Under the pieces are notes generated by a model. It was not told the DNA's origin. It worked only from the letters and a program-made list of their open reading frames with translations, and did not search any database. DNA of 64,000 nucleotides from Adiantum capillus-veneris. Taxonomy: Eukaryota; Streptophyta; Polypodiopsida; Polypodiales; Pteridaceae. The stretch's first letter is position 1, and each line of letters opens with the position of its first letter. The position numbers were made by a program, and so were the translations under genes. Location of the stretch: contig CM043953.1 in NCBI GenBank assembly GCA_014529385.2, forward strand, positions 108,072,549 through 108,136,548. Reading direction: 5' to 3'. Shown one piece after another: positions 21,561-31,736 of the stretch.

Positions 21561-23133
21561 AAGCTCGTTCGTTGAGGTGGAAGAGCATTTGAGATGAATG
21601 TCCTTAGCCTTCTTCAGTCACTGCAAAATCAAACAACATTGGCACAGTAATTGCATTCTCATAAGTGATTAAAAAGCATATGCAGTTTTAGACAGACAAA
21701 TTGATTGGTAACAGAATTTTAAACAATTTGTCAGCAATAAACATTAAATTGCAATGTAATCAAATGCATAAACAGATGTAAAGGTAAAAACTTAAACAAG
21801 TCTGGGGTAGCTAATTTAACGGTCGAAAGGCACTAGAGATCAACTATTAATACCATGGGTAAGCTTCTTAATTTTCTCTGGTCAATTAAGTTGTTTAATC
21901 GCGAGAGCCAAGTATTTCATGTTCGAGGGCTGACTAGAGGCTATACCTAGAAGACTTGTAGTTAAGCTACGATAAAAGGAATTTCTCATGAAATCATCGC
22001 CTGATTGATTACCTTTCCTTTGACCCCCCAAAGTCTTTTCACAGTGATTCAATTTTGATGTGTGTGCTTATTTTGTATGCCTTGGGTTTTTTGCTTTTCA
22101 AGGAAAAGCGCCCACACTGGGAACCTCTAGGGCTCTAGTACCATAGGCGATACATGTGAGTGAAGTACCCAATCAAGCTGAGATTTCTCTTCCAGCTTAA
22201 GATTTTACATTGTGGCACTTTGATTTTTTGTTTGTTTGTTTTCAACATTTTAATTTTGTAACTTTGGGGGGTCATATAACACTGATACACCTCCCCAAGC
22301 TCATCACACTAGTAAACTCCCTTTATAATACTTAAGCTAAAGGTCAATAGGGTCAAGTCCACTAGAAAGCCGTAGTACATTTCACACAATGCTGCCTAAA
22401 TCGGATTAGAACCTAAGTAACCATTGATTATTAGGAAGGCATTCCCCATGGTATTAAGAGAAGATCTCTAACACCTAACTTGGTCAAACTAGCTTAGTCG
22501 AACTTGCTTGATTTTTAAACCTAGACAAGTGATTATGACAAAAAATTCATCGAATTTAATGTTTGGTACTAAGCAAATGCGCTGAATATTATGCTACCAA
22601 TCACAATCAAAGCAGACAAACATGGATGCAAAAAGATAAGGGGCAATGCTAATGGATAAGAAACACCTTTTTGTGTCGATGGTTGCGCTTGATTTGAAGT
22701 GTGAATGAGAGAAAGATCCCATGAAGGTCCAAATCCTAACCACAGCAACACGTTCCTGTACACACTAGGAAACACAAGGAATACCTCTAGGAGGCACATC
22801 AGTGGGAAAAAAGAACTTTGGTAATCACTCAACTCTAATACAGAAACACTCTTATTGTACTAATTCTACCTACCCTCCATCACTCGAGTGATGAGGATCA
22901 AAGGTGTTTGATGACACAGGTTTCTCTTTCAGTGTACCGAATGTGAATGTGTAGGTCTGGGTCAATGTTTTGACTTTTATTGTGCATACTCGTTTGCTAA
23001 TTGCTCTTGCTCTTTATTATTTTTGTTTTTTGTGAGTATCAGGCTATATATATACATTCCCTAAGATTGGGAGATTGAGAGATCAGGGAGGAAGGTTGAG
23101 AGGGAAGCAAGTGAATGATGGATATCAGCAAAC
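21561..23133. other. AT-rich non-coding stretch with one 14-bp inverted repeat; includes LTR of Gypsy-2
   Basis: No gene seen. TGACCCCCCAAAGT (22021-22034) and its exact reverse complement (22261-22274) bracket 254 bp. The part ending at 23134 should be the 3' LTR of the minus-strand Gypsy-2 element: it starts TGTTTGCTGATATCC on the minus strand and carries a TATATATATA about 85 bp in, at 23045-23056. The other end of that LTR is undetermined. Confidence 0.5.
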
Positions 23134-23155
23134 ACTCCCCCCTTCCTTGGGTAGA

Positions 23156-24119
23156 TCATACCGTTTGAAATGAGGTTGTCACCCTTTGAAACCAATTGTT
23201 CCAGTTGGTAATAGGCGGGGATTTTTGCCAGTAGTTTTCTATTACCTTAGGTGCCTCGTCGAGTTGCAAGGGTGGTAAGGTACTCTCCCAGTATCGAACT
23301 TGAAGTGGTTCATCAGGTGATTCTTGAACACTGGGAGGTGTGGATTCCTTTGTAGCTTCATGGAGGTCCACTATTGTAGGTGGAGGCTGTGGAGAAGCTT
23401 TTACCTCTATGGATGCATTACATGAGGAGCTAGAAGCTTCATGGGACTCCCCTCTTCCTGAGCTAGGTGGAACAAATCGTTCTTTCCTCGGTACCCAAAC
23501 TAGCTTTGGAGCGGGTGTGTCACATTCTGTGATTTTTTCCTTTCCATGATCTTCAATTTGTTTTGGAGCCACAGGATTGAGCTCACATTGGTTCAGGTGA
23601 CATGTAAGAACACAATCTACGTTTTGGCACCCAGATTTGATCATTTCCTTGATAGTAGCCTTGGGCTTCCAATAGTCGTTTAGGAATCCAACGCCACATT
23701 TTCTTACTTTTCTTGGAGCGAGTGGTACGTTTCTTACAAGGCTTCTGTTTTTTAGCACTAGCTATGGTCGCTAAAGAAGCTTTAGGGACCCACTTGTATG
23801 TTCCCTTTGTTATATTAGGATGAGTCTTGCCAGAAGCTATATGCATTGCTTGTAGCATATTTAAGGGTACAGGAATTTCATCCCCCTCATGTGTTACCCA
23901 AGTCGGCCCCCTGTTTCCCCAAGTGTCTATGGTTGCTGCTAGGTGGACCCAATCCACATTGTCCAACTCAGTCATTGTAAGACCGCGGGGGACTGGACCA
24001 TGCAACTCTCCACCCAACCGTGCCATATATAGACTCCTAGCCCCTAAATCATAAGTCAAGGACTTAGTAGGTGTGCTGACAGAGTATGTTGGCATGTAAC
24101 CTTTGTTAGGGGTGAACAT
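23156..24119 (-). CDS. Lysine-rich ORFs with repeated W-[VI]-P-[KR] motif (element-borne, unknown)
   Basis: Two overlapping minus frames (23583-24119, 178 aa; 23156-23758, 200 aa). Across them W-V/I-P-K/R recurs four times ('YKWVPKASL', 'WRWIPKRLL', 'IWVPKRRL', 'LVWVPRKER'), spaced by basic stretches. The N-terminal ~25 codons after 24060 are antisense LTR-like sequence, so the real start is unclear. The C-terminal part is Pro/Ser/Glu rich and ends just before the polypurine tract. No enzyme motif is present. A nucleic-acid-binding or gag-like accessory role is only a guess. Confidence 0.45.
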
Positions 24120-24580
24120 GTGGTTCTGTGTGTTCCAAAATGTTCAGAAGTCTGACATGAGGACACTCCCTATTCTATCTTTCAGTAGCTATGAGATTTT
24201 CAAGATACTCACATGAGTTATCATGAGTTACCATTTAGATACGGGTGGTTGCAAAAGGACAACAATGTTGAAAATCAAGATGTTGCTCTTGGTTTCATTG
24301 AACCTCCTCACTGCACCAAGTATCGGTCATATGGACAATTGGCCCGTGTAGAGGATGCCAATAAGGAAAACATCAGTGTTCTTACGAAGATACTACCACT
24401 TGTGTTTTCGAGGACGAAAACGCTTCTCCAAGGGGGGAGTAATGTCAGGCCAAGGGCAGGGCCAAGGGCCAGGACGGACATGCGGTCAAGGGGCGCTATA
24501 TTTAGGGGCTAGGAGTCTATATATGGCACTGTTGGGTGGAGATTTGCATGGTCCAATCCCCCGCGGTCTTACAGTCATCC
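23971..24580. repeat. Inverted LTR fragments (fold-back) inside Gypsy-2
   Basis: Positions 23971-24050 are the reverse complement (about 90% by eye) of 24500-24582. Both contain 'GTCTATATATGGC' class sequence and 'CCCGCGGTCTTAC'. The right copy follows a plus-strand gypsy tail: in one plus frame the residues FEDENASPRGE then stop are read at about 24397-24440, a purine tract GGGGGGAG follows, and TGTCAGGCC begins at 24441. The two LTR fragments thus face opposite ways, with a plus-strand pol tail between them. Confidence 0.75.
24240..24442 (+). pseudogene. Plus-strand gypsy pol 3' terminus
   Basis: This short segment is opposite in direction to surrounding Gypsy-2 genes. It reads 'LGFIEPPHCTKYRSYGQLAR' and then, in a shifted frame, an acidic end FEDEN..RGE-stop, followed by a purine tract and an LTR start (24441). 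It is the typical end of a gypsy polyprotein. It marks a second element or an inverted piece of the same family. Confidence 0.6.
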
Positions 24581-25361
24581 CAGGTAGTACATCCATATAA
24601 GGAGAATCTTCCCCAACAGCAGTGTCCACTTTACACGTGTAACAATACTGCAATGGGGCCGAGTGAACTGTGGTGTCAGATCTATGATCAATTATAAACC
24701 TGTTTCCTAGAGGATGTGCTCGACCAGTCACAAGATCCACTCGAATGATAGAATCTTGGAACTGCAAGTAGACATGGTTTTTAGACCAGTCATGTACCAT
24801 TTTTGCTTCCCTCATGAAAGGACGTCCTAAGATAATCTCCGATGCCATAGTGTGCTTGGAGAAATCCATAACAATGAAGGTAATCCTTATTTTATGTCCA
24901 AAGACCTTGATCTTGAGATCTTCTAGCATCCCAATAGGTTTAACGATAGACCCATTGGTCATTTTCACTACTATGGTTGTGGTCACAAGGTGAGGTCTTC
25001 CCATAGTTTCCCAGCAATTTTTAGTCACAATGCTAACCCCAGCGCCACCATCAAGGATTCCCTTCACAGTTAATCCCTTAGTAGTGATTGGTATGGTCGC
25101 ATTGGATTCATCACCCTCAAAGTATTGTCCCAACTTGTTAACAGGTATTTCTATAACAAGGTTCTCATCTAGGTTGGGTTGTGGATCTATGTATTCCTCC
25201 TCTATTGGCATCTCCCCAGCTCCATCCATCTGTGCAAATTGTGGTAGCCCAAACTTTAGTTCTCCATTGAGGAAGGCTCGAAGAGCTGAGACTAGCTCAG
25301 GGTCTTTATATAGTTTGGACATGATGGTGGTTCTAACTTCTGAAGACATGAAATCCATCAA
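24486..25361 (-). CDS. Gypsy-2 aspartic protease
   Basis: A 291-codon frame. 'TVKGILDGGAGVSIVTKNCW' carries the retropepsin active-site loop as D-G-G-A, and 'ASEIILGRPFM' is the conserved second flank (I-I-L-G-R-P). Between them 'MTNGSIVKPIGMLEDLKIKV' matches the usual sequence. The last ~25 codons (after about 24590) are antisense of the LTR-like fold-back, so the natural RT continuation has been replaced. The frame overlaps the upstream one by a few bases at 25358-25361 in another phase. Confidence 0.8.
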   Translation of the reverse strand: MMDFMSSEVRTTIMSKLYKDPELVSALRAFLNGELKFGLPQFAQMDGAGEMPIEEEYIDPQPNLDENLVIEIPVNKLGQYFEGDESNATIPITTKGLTVKGILDGGAGVSIVTKNCWETMGRPHLVTTTIVVKMTNGSIVKPIGMLEDLKIKVFGHKIRITFIVMDFSKHTMASEIILGRPFMREAKMVHDWSKNHVYLQFQDSIIRVDLVTGRAHPLGNRFIIDHRSDTTVHSAPLQYCYTCKVDTAVGEDSPYMDVLPGMTVRPRGIGPCKSPPNSAIYRLLAPKYSAP

Positions 25362-26146
25362 TTTGCAATGTTTAACGGCACCTTTTGGCCTTGAGTCCCT
25401 TGACGTGGGGAAGATGGGATCTCCATTTCTTCGATAGGATCAGGTAGTCCCTCTGTAAACATTCTTTCCATCAAGAAGTGAGTACTCCCACTTTCCCATG
25501 ACTTTAAGTCACTTTCTTCTTGGATGACACTAGGTATGTCCAAGGGTCTATGGACTTGGTGAGATTGTTGTTGCGTAGGGAACACGGTGTTTGTAATCTG
25601 GATCTTCCTAGGTGCTGGTTCTAGATCCCTTTGGGTATCTTCTACCAAACTCCTTAATTGCTTGACTCGCTCAATTTCCTCTGTAGGGTTTGGGTGAGTT
25701 CCTATCTTCTTTTTGGATCGTGGCCATTGTGGCTCATGAAGATCTTCCTTGTTGGTTTCTATGTGAGTGGTCGTTTTGGTCTCCATGGTTTCACCTGAAT
25801 CACAATCTTCTTCAGCGTCGTTCATATATACGGGGTCATCACTAGTCCCTATGTTGGTCTTTGAACTAGGGTCTGACTTCGCTGCTTTTTGCGATCTCTT
25901 TCTTCGTGTTTTCTTCTTTTTCTGAGATTGTGCAATTGATGCCGTGTCTCTTTCCTCAAGGATATAGTTTTGTTTTTGGAGCATCGATCGTGTGAGTACG
26001 TTTATTGGTACCACGGGTGTACTTTGTGATGGCTCCTCGGTAACTTCAATCAAGTTTAATGGCGTGATCTTTGGTGCATTTGGATTATTTGGACATTGGG
26101 CAATCAAATGATCTATGCCACATCGATTACACATGAGTATCGGCAT
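25358..26146 (-). CDS. Gypsy-2 gag/pol linker ORF with zinc knuckle
   Basis: 262 codons. It begins with 'ILMCNRCGIDHLIAQCPNN', a C-x2-C-x3-H-x4-C knuckle, followed by a long polar region rich in K, T, E and P. It overlaps the gag frame by about 34 bp and the protease frame by a few bases, each in a different phase. Such short overlaps could be programmed frameshift sites or simple indels; the sequence alone does not decide. Confidence 0.6.
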   Translation of the reverse strand: MPILMCNRCGIDHLIAQCPNNPNAPKITPLNLIEVTEEPSQSTPVVPINVLTRSMLQKQNYILEERDTASIAQSQKKKKTRRKRSQKAAKSDPSSKTNIGTSDDPVYMNDAEEDCDSGETMETKTTTHIETNKEDLHEPQWPRSKKKIGTHPNPTEEIERVKQLRSLVEDTQRDLEPAPRKIQITNTVFPTQQQSHQVHRPLDIPSVIQEESDLKSWESGSTHFLMERMFTEGLPDPIEEMEIPSSPRQGTQGQKVPLNIAN

Positions 26147-28143
26147 TGTAGACGTGCTCGCTTGATTGTGTGCATTAGTGTGGCGTTCTTTTGTAGCCTA
26201 ATAGGACACTCGGCTACACGATGTGGACCTCCACACTCATAGCATTGAAGAGGTGGTCTCTTAGCAGTGTAATTGATATTTTGGCCTCTTGCCGCAAGAG
26301 CAGCTACTTGATATACAGGTTTGACTTGTCCCCAATAGTCCTCCATGTAGTATTGTAGACTTTCTTCAAGCACATCCATCCCATAGGCGATATTAGGATC
26401 TATATCTTCCTCATAGCCTTCCAAACGAGAAATAGATGACTCACAACCCACTTGATTCACAGAAGTGATTCTCGGATGTGGTGGTTGCGGTCCTAGCACT
26501 GGAGGTGGTAAGGGTGTTGTTTGAACAACATTTTGGGCCCTAGGGACCATATGTTGTGATGTTTGTTCAAGAGGTGGGGCCCGCATCAATGCAGGCACTC
26601 GAGGTGTGTCTGTCCATGCTAAGGTTGGTCTATTGGCCATCGCACCCTTAAATACTATGCAATCCTTAGCTTGATGACCATATCTCCCACAGGCATTGCA
26701 ATTCCCATTGAATCTTCTTTGATACATATGATTGTTTTGCGGAGCACGATTGTCTCTAAGACTCTCTTGAATAGCCTTGGTGAGATCTGTTAAAGTCATC
26801 TCAAATATCTTTGGCTCCTTAGCAATAGGCTTTAGGGTCATTGGCTGATGCCCCGATGCTTGTGAGCTAATAGATTTAGACTTAACAGACACTCTTTCTC
26901 CTTGAATCATTAAATTATCCTCCAATTGGATCGCATTGGTGGTGACTGCTTCCCAAGTGGTGATACCTCTAATGACTAGGCCATTGTAGATATCCTCATG
27001 TCGTAATCCCCTAATGAATCTATCAAGCAATTGGTTATTGTTGAAGCGCTAATTTGGATTACAACGAGAATTCAAATGCTTAAAGCGACTGATAAAGTCT
27101 CTCACCGACTCTCCTTCCTCTCGTTGGGCTTTCTGGAGCTGAGAGGCTACACCCCAAAGCACTCCCTCTCGTATGTACTCTTTTAAGATTATTCTCCTAA
27201 GAGTAGGGTAAATCATTTTTTCTTCCACCCTTAGGGTTCTATACCGATCCCCAGCCTTTCCACTTAAGGTTAGGCTTAAAGCATTGCTCTTATGCAGGTC
27301 ATTGTGTTCTCCTAGAGAATCGCATATTTGTTCAAACACTTCGATATGCTTTCTCACATCCCCGTCTCCACTAAATTTTTGTGTGAGCTTGGCTATTTGT
27401 ACTGCCTTACTTCTAGGCTCTCTATCAAGCGTGTTACGCATATTCTCAGCAATAGATCGACCGATAGCTTGAGCAAATGTTGCCAAGTCACCTAAATGAG
27501 CAGGCACCATGAGTGAAGGCGCTCCAGAGACTACATGTGGAGTAGGTATTGGCATTGGGCTTGGCGCATAGGAAGCCCTTGGGTTCCACGTTGGGTACGA
27601 TGTTGTGCCATGTGGTGGTCCATAGTTCATATGGGTGGCCCTAGGCATAACAAACGTCGGATGTGACATGCTAATGCTAGCCGGTATAGTCCCATGGAAA
27701 TAAGAACTTGTGTATTGTGGTTGTGGAGCATAGGTAGTTGAAACAATGGGAGGGGTAGGGACTACATGAGTGTGATGACCCATAGGTGCATACGATTGGT
27801 ACACACTTGTAGGTACTGTTGCAGGCATTGAGCTACCATGTAGTGGTGCTTTACTAACAAATGAGGTCCATGGCGTGTTTCTCGGCATGCCCATCATTGG
27901 GGTAGGCATGGTAGCCGTGGTGTCATCAAGGGAAAGATGAGCTAGACTTGGAAAGGTGAAGCTATCACTTGTGGGCTCAGATTGCACTGAGACCCCTGGA
28001 GAAACAACATATGGGGGATCCATCGGACTTACCAAGGGAGTCTCCATTTGCGATAAGGTCGATTGTTTAGCCTTCCCTGTATCCAAGAATCTCATGAGAC
28101 CCGTCAACCACACTGGGCCCACCGCCTTGCTTTGTCTCCCCAA
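26113..28143 (-). pseudogene. Gypsy-2 gag polyprotein (one in-frame stop)
   Basis: The frames 27049-28143 and 26113-27030 are the same phase separated by one TAG near 27049. The N-terminus is Pro/Ser/Thr/Tyr-rich. The capsid-like retrotrans_gag region lies around 'KFSGDGDVRKHIEVFEQIC' to 'QKAQREEGESVRDFISRFK'. After the stop come two knuckles: C-N-A-C-x4-H-x4-C and C-Y-E-C-x3-H-x4-C. With the third in the next frame this gag has three zinc knuckles, more than the usual one or two. The retained length and single stop suggest modest age. Confidence 0.75.
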
Positions 28144-28578
28144 TTAGCTTACCCTAATCAAACCGAGATTACCCTAATCCAAGCAGCCAACACCTATAAA
28201 AGGGCACTAAGAGGTCACTATCGCGGGGTGGGCAGTTCATGAGAGGTCAGCACTTGGTAGAGTTTTAGTGGGAGGAATTGGCACTATTGGCATTATGGGG
28301 GGGGGACTTGTGTGATGGTTTGTTTTGGGAATTGCACCATGTGAAGAGAGCCACGTCCACCTCTCGACTCCAATGGTCGATGCACACACACATACACGTT
28401 CTTGGTAGCAAGTTTCACATCATCGAGTCGTCTTTAGAGAACGCACCAAGTAGATCACCATCTCTTCTCCCTACCTCTCTATCACCACGGTATGCCACCT
28501 CGCTGGAAGGAAGGTTATTGTAAATACTGCAAGAAATAATTCTCCCTCACACCCCCGAGGGTTTTCATCATTTGTCAA

Positions 28579-28580
<2 letters not shown>

Positions 28581-28627
<47 letters not shown>
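28581..28627. repeat. (TG)n microsatellite
   Basis: Pure TG run of about 47 bp. Confidence 0.95.
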
Positions 28628-28629
<2 letters not shown>

Positions 28630-29330
28630 GTTTGCGGTGTTCACATCACCGTGGTCTGCGTCCTAGCCGCTCAAAGCTAGGTGGTGCCCCCCCTGTTCGC
28701 TTTATCGTGACCGGCTCGAGGCGTGCCATCGGCCCCCGGCGTTTTAGAGGCCGTCAGGGTTTAGGTATCGCTTTGCTCCAGTCAATGCGTTTAACTTTTG
28801 AAAGCATAAACCTAGGGCTAAGTCACTTGGGAGATACCCTCCAAATTTCCTATTATGGCCCCAATTTTTCACATTTGAAATTCAGCCCATAAATACAATC
28901 AAACAGCTTGTCAAACATGTAGAATCACAGTGACCAAATGGCTACAGTTCAAAACGCTAGGCGATTGCTGTAAAAATGCAAAAAACGCCAAAAATTATTA
29001 CACCTCTCCATGGGTTGCTGGTGCTAACTTTGATCGGACGTGCAACGATTGGTGAGTATTATAGGGCAGAGAGCTGGAAGCTAAAACCTATGCCACTGAG
29101 CCCCTATTTGGATGAGCTTTCCATTTGCGAATTGGTCTATTGGAATGGATTAATTGCATGATATGTTTAAAAGTGAAGGGCTAAATAGGTGTTGATTGTT
29201 TGCAATGTGAACGTTTATTTGTAGAAGCTATCACTATCTTGCATCTTGAACCATGTTGACCTATCCACAAGTTGATATAGGCAAAATTTTCATGATAAGG
29301 TGTGAGTGTATATTCATGCATTTGTACTTC

Positions 29331-29331
<1 letters not shown>

Positions 29332-29406
<75 letters not shown>
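29332..29406. repeat. (TC)n microsatellite
   Basis: Pure TC run of about 74 bp. Confidence 0.95.
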
Positions 29407-29408
<2 letters not shown>

Positions 29409-30136
29409 AATTGACTCCTTTGTAGTGGGAAGGTCGGTAGGCTGGTCTGAACTACTAGTTACTACAATAGCCTAAGGCTAGTTACACATCGCCTGCGCAA
29501 GCTTGGGTGTGCTGGCGTGGATTCCAGGTGGCAAGCGATGGTTAGGTGCGCAAAAAGCAAAGCGCCCAACAAGAGGGATAGGAAAACTCCCCTATCCATC
29601 ATTGGGCAGGGATGGAGCTCATGCCACGATAGCACTAAGAGTCAGGCACAACCAATATGCTACGCTGCAGACGCTAAAACGAGTAGCTTTTATTTAATAC
29701 TTCTTTGAAGCTGGGCAGGTAGGTGTGTACAGCTCACCCACCCACCCCAAAGTGAGGATGAGTGCCTGTGCTTAGAACCGGCCTAAATCTAGGTTTTCTA
29801 GAGCAGTGCCTCTACGTGCGTCCCATGCCACGTGAGAACCCCAAACAGGCAGAACTTGGGGCTGTCTTAACAAGTGACAAAATCACGAGGCCTGCCACTT
29901 TAAAATAAAAAGGAAGAGGGAAGAGGAATGTGTGTCACAAATGGGAGCAGTGCTCAAAGAAGAAACCTGGTTGATAGATATGCAAGTTGTGAGTACAATA
30001 GGCATGTGTTTTATGGGAAGAATGAAGCACCAAAAGAAATCTAGACAGGTTTTTTGAACGGGTATTTTGAGGGGGTGTTGTTTAGTTTGGGGAGAGAGGG
30101 AGGGTGGCGAGGGTGGGAGAGGTGTAGGGCCGAGGC

Positions 30137-30161
30137 TAGGGGGAGGGGGGGGGGGGGGGGG
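30137..30161. repeat. G run at the end of the Helitron coding region
   Basis: GGGGGAGG followed by an uninterrupted G run, immediately after the Helitron stop codon at 30165 (C run in element direction). Confidence 0.9.
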
Positions 30162-30164
30162 GAA

Positions 30165-31736
30165 TTATTTTGGAAGTAGAAGATGTGTGGAAGAATGGTC
30201 TGACCAAAAACAAAATCTTGTGCCTGCGATTGAAGACAGGGGAGGATTCTTAAGCCAAATGTGATCAAGTTTTGAGTTATATACAGTTGTAATGTCGTGG
30301 ATTTGTTGTTGATAACCATGCTTATGGAGTTGCTCTTGTAGTTTTTGGTAGTGTTCATTTGTTGGGTCGTTGTGGGTATTGAAGTCTCCAACAATGAGGC
30401 TTGTTCTTGTGCTTTTGGAGGAGTCAGCCAAACTATTGAGAAGGCATATCAATGAAGTTGTGGAAGCTTTTGGCGATTTGTAGATTGAAATTACATGCAA
30501 TTCATGGTTGTTTGTAAAGGATAGGACGACCTCTATAATTTCGATGCCAACGGATGCAATTGTCTTTACGGATTGCAATGCAATGTGTGTCTTGTAGTAG
30601 ATTGACATTCCAAACGTATCACAATGGTGAATGTGGTTGAATTCAAGAGCAAGAAGATTGGAGGCAAGCTTTTGTCTTGTTTCTTGAAAGCATAGAATGT
30701 CAGATGTTGTGAAATTGGGATCTGTTTTGATTTGATGAATGTATTTTTGAATGGAAACGATGTTTAGCGATTGAATAATGTAATGTGTTTTGTTGAAAGC
30801 AAACGGAGGAGGCCTTAAGTATTCCCATTTTGCATCCTTTTCAAGTCTCTCAAGTTCTGCGAGCACGATGTTGTCGATTTTTATTTGGCTTGGACTTATT
30901 GGGTTAAGAATGTAAAGGTTCGCTGGATCTTTAATGCGGGAGAGGGCTGTGTATATCAATCCATGTGTCTTGATAGTCCTCGGATCAAAGGCGTCTGCAA
31001 GCATTGTTAGGCCTTGCGATCTATGGATTGTTCTTGCATTTGCGGCTTGAATGGGGAGTTGTGTTCTTGTTATGGAATTCAAGGCGTTCTTTCCAACCTG
31101 AAATTCTTTAGATGTTTGAAAAATTGGTGTCCACAAGGGGTTGATGTAGCTATCAAAAAAGTGCAAATTTTGTTGTCGTTGTTTTATCCCTGTGGTTGAA
31201 TCAAAGAAATGAATCCATGCAATATGGGAAGTTCGTATGCTTTGCACGTGCTTAAGAATACCATCTGCACAATTTACAAGACCGTCACCAATGTCAAGAT
31301 TACCACCGCAGATTTCAACAATCATGCCTACTTTTAGCTCGAGAACTAAAGCCAAACCTGCAGTTGCCTGTGGGTCGTGTGGTATTATGAGACTTTTTGA
31401 GCATGTTTTGTGGCGGGTGTCTCTTGCATGTATGACGTATGCTTGTGTATCGAGGTTTTCAAAAACCATGTGGTTATGTTGATTTTTCAAGTTATTGGTA
31501 AAAAACAAATGCGGCGTTGTGAATTTATCGAAAGCCTTGTTGCTGTGGTTGGTGTTAATGAAGTCCACATCTGCATTTGTGTGTTTGGCCTTCCTTATTC
31601 TATTAAGGATTGCAATGAATTCTTTGTTTTCTTGACGCATTATCTGCTTCAGCTCGTAGCATTTCACATGAGTGTGCCAAAAAGACGGCGCAAGTAAGTT
31701 AATCGCATCTTGTGCGTTGCTAAATATCCATCGATC
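30165..31736 (-). pseudogene. Helitron helicase C-terminal part and EEP endonuclease domain
   Basis: The phase is continuous with the helicase frame upstream through a single TGA (31737-31739). Codons after the stop read 'DRWIFSNAQDAINLL', the normal Pif1-Helitron continuation. In the 500-residue frame starting at 31667, helicase motif V/VI is 'TIHRSQGLT' (213-221) and 'ALSR' (241-244). An EEP (AP-endonuclease-like) fold follows from about residue 300: 'SLNIVSI', 'CFQETRQ' (catalytic E at 329), 'IVGDFNTHN' (425-433), 'LDHIW' (467-471) and the terminal 'SDHSSTHL' (489-496). All key EEP residues are present. Such C-terminal nucleases are known from Helentrons, mostly animal; ordinary plant Helitrons lack them. 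Confidence 0.85.

Larger units (their letters stand above)
23134..28143 (-). mobile_element. Ty3/gypsy element 'Gypsy-2' (gag-protease retained, pol lost)
   Basis: Minus strand. Gag (28143-26113), an overlapping second frame with another zinc knuckle (26146-25358) and protease (25361-24486) run in order. Instead of RT and integrase there is a fold-back of LTR-like sequence (23971-24580), then a lysine-rich frame to 23156. A polypurine tract (minus AAGGAAGGGGGGAG, 23135-23150) is followed by TGTTTGCTG, the LTR start. The element is either a non-autonomous derivative or a rearranged full copy. The 5' LTR above 28143 was not identified. Confidence 0.7.
28144..30164. other. Non-coding stretch with TG and TC microsatellites
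   Basis: No gene supported. A plus-strand CTATAAAAGGG at about 28191 is a TATA-like box followed by about 300 bp without a good ORF. (TG)n occupies about 28581-28627 and (TC)n about 29332-29406. GC-rich sequence at 28650-28760 and 29450-29900 has no recognised feature. A purine-rich block at 30065-30165 ends in a G run. The Helitron 3' end should lie somewhere in 30000-30164 or lower, but I could not fix it. Confidence 0.45.

Noticed and set aside
24213-24512. Plus-strand 99-codon ORF as an independent gene
   Set aside because: It is a gypsy pol end, polypurine tract and LTR read through in one frame.
30041-30394. Minus-strand ORF at the Helitron 3' end
   Set aside because: Out-of-phase shadow of the endonuclease frame plus a C-run translation.
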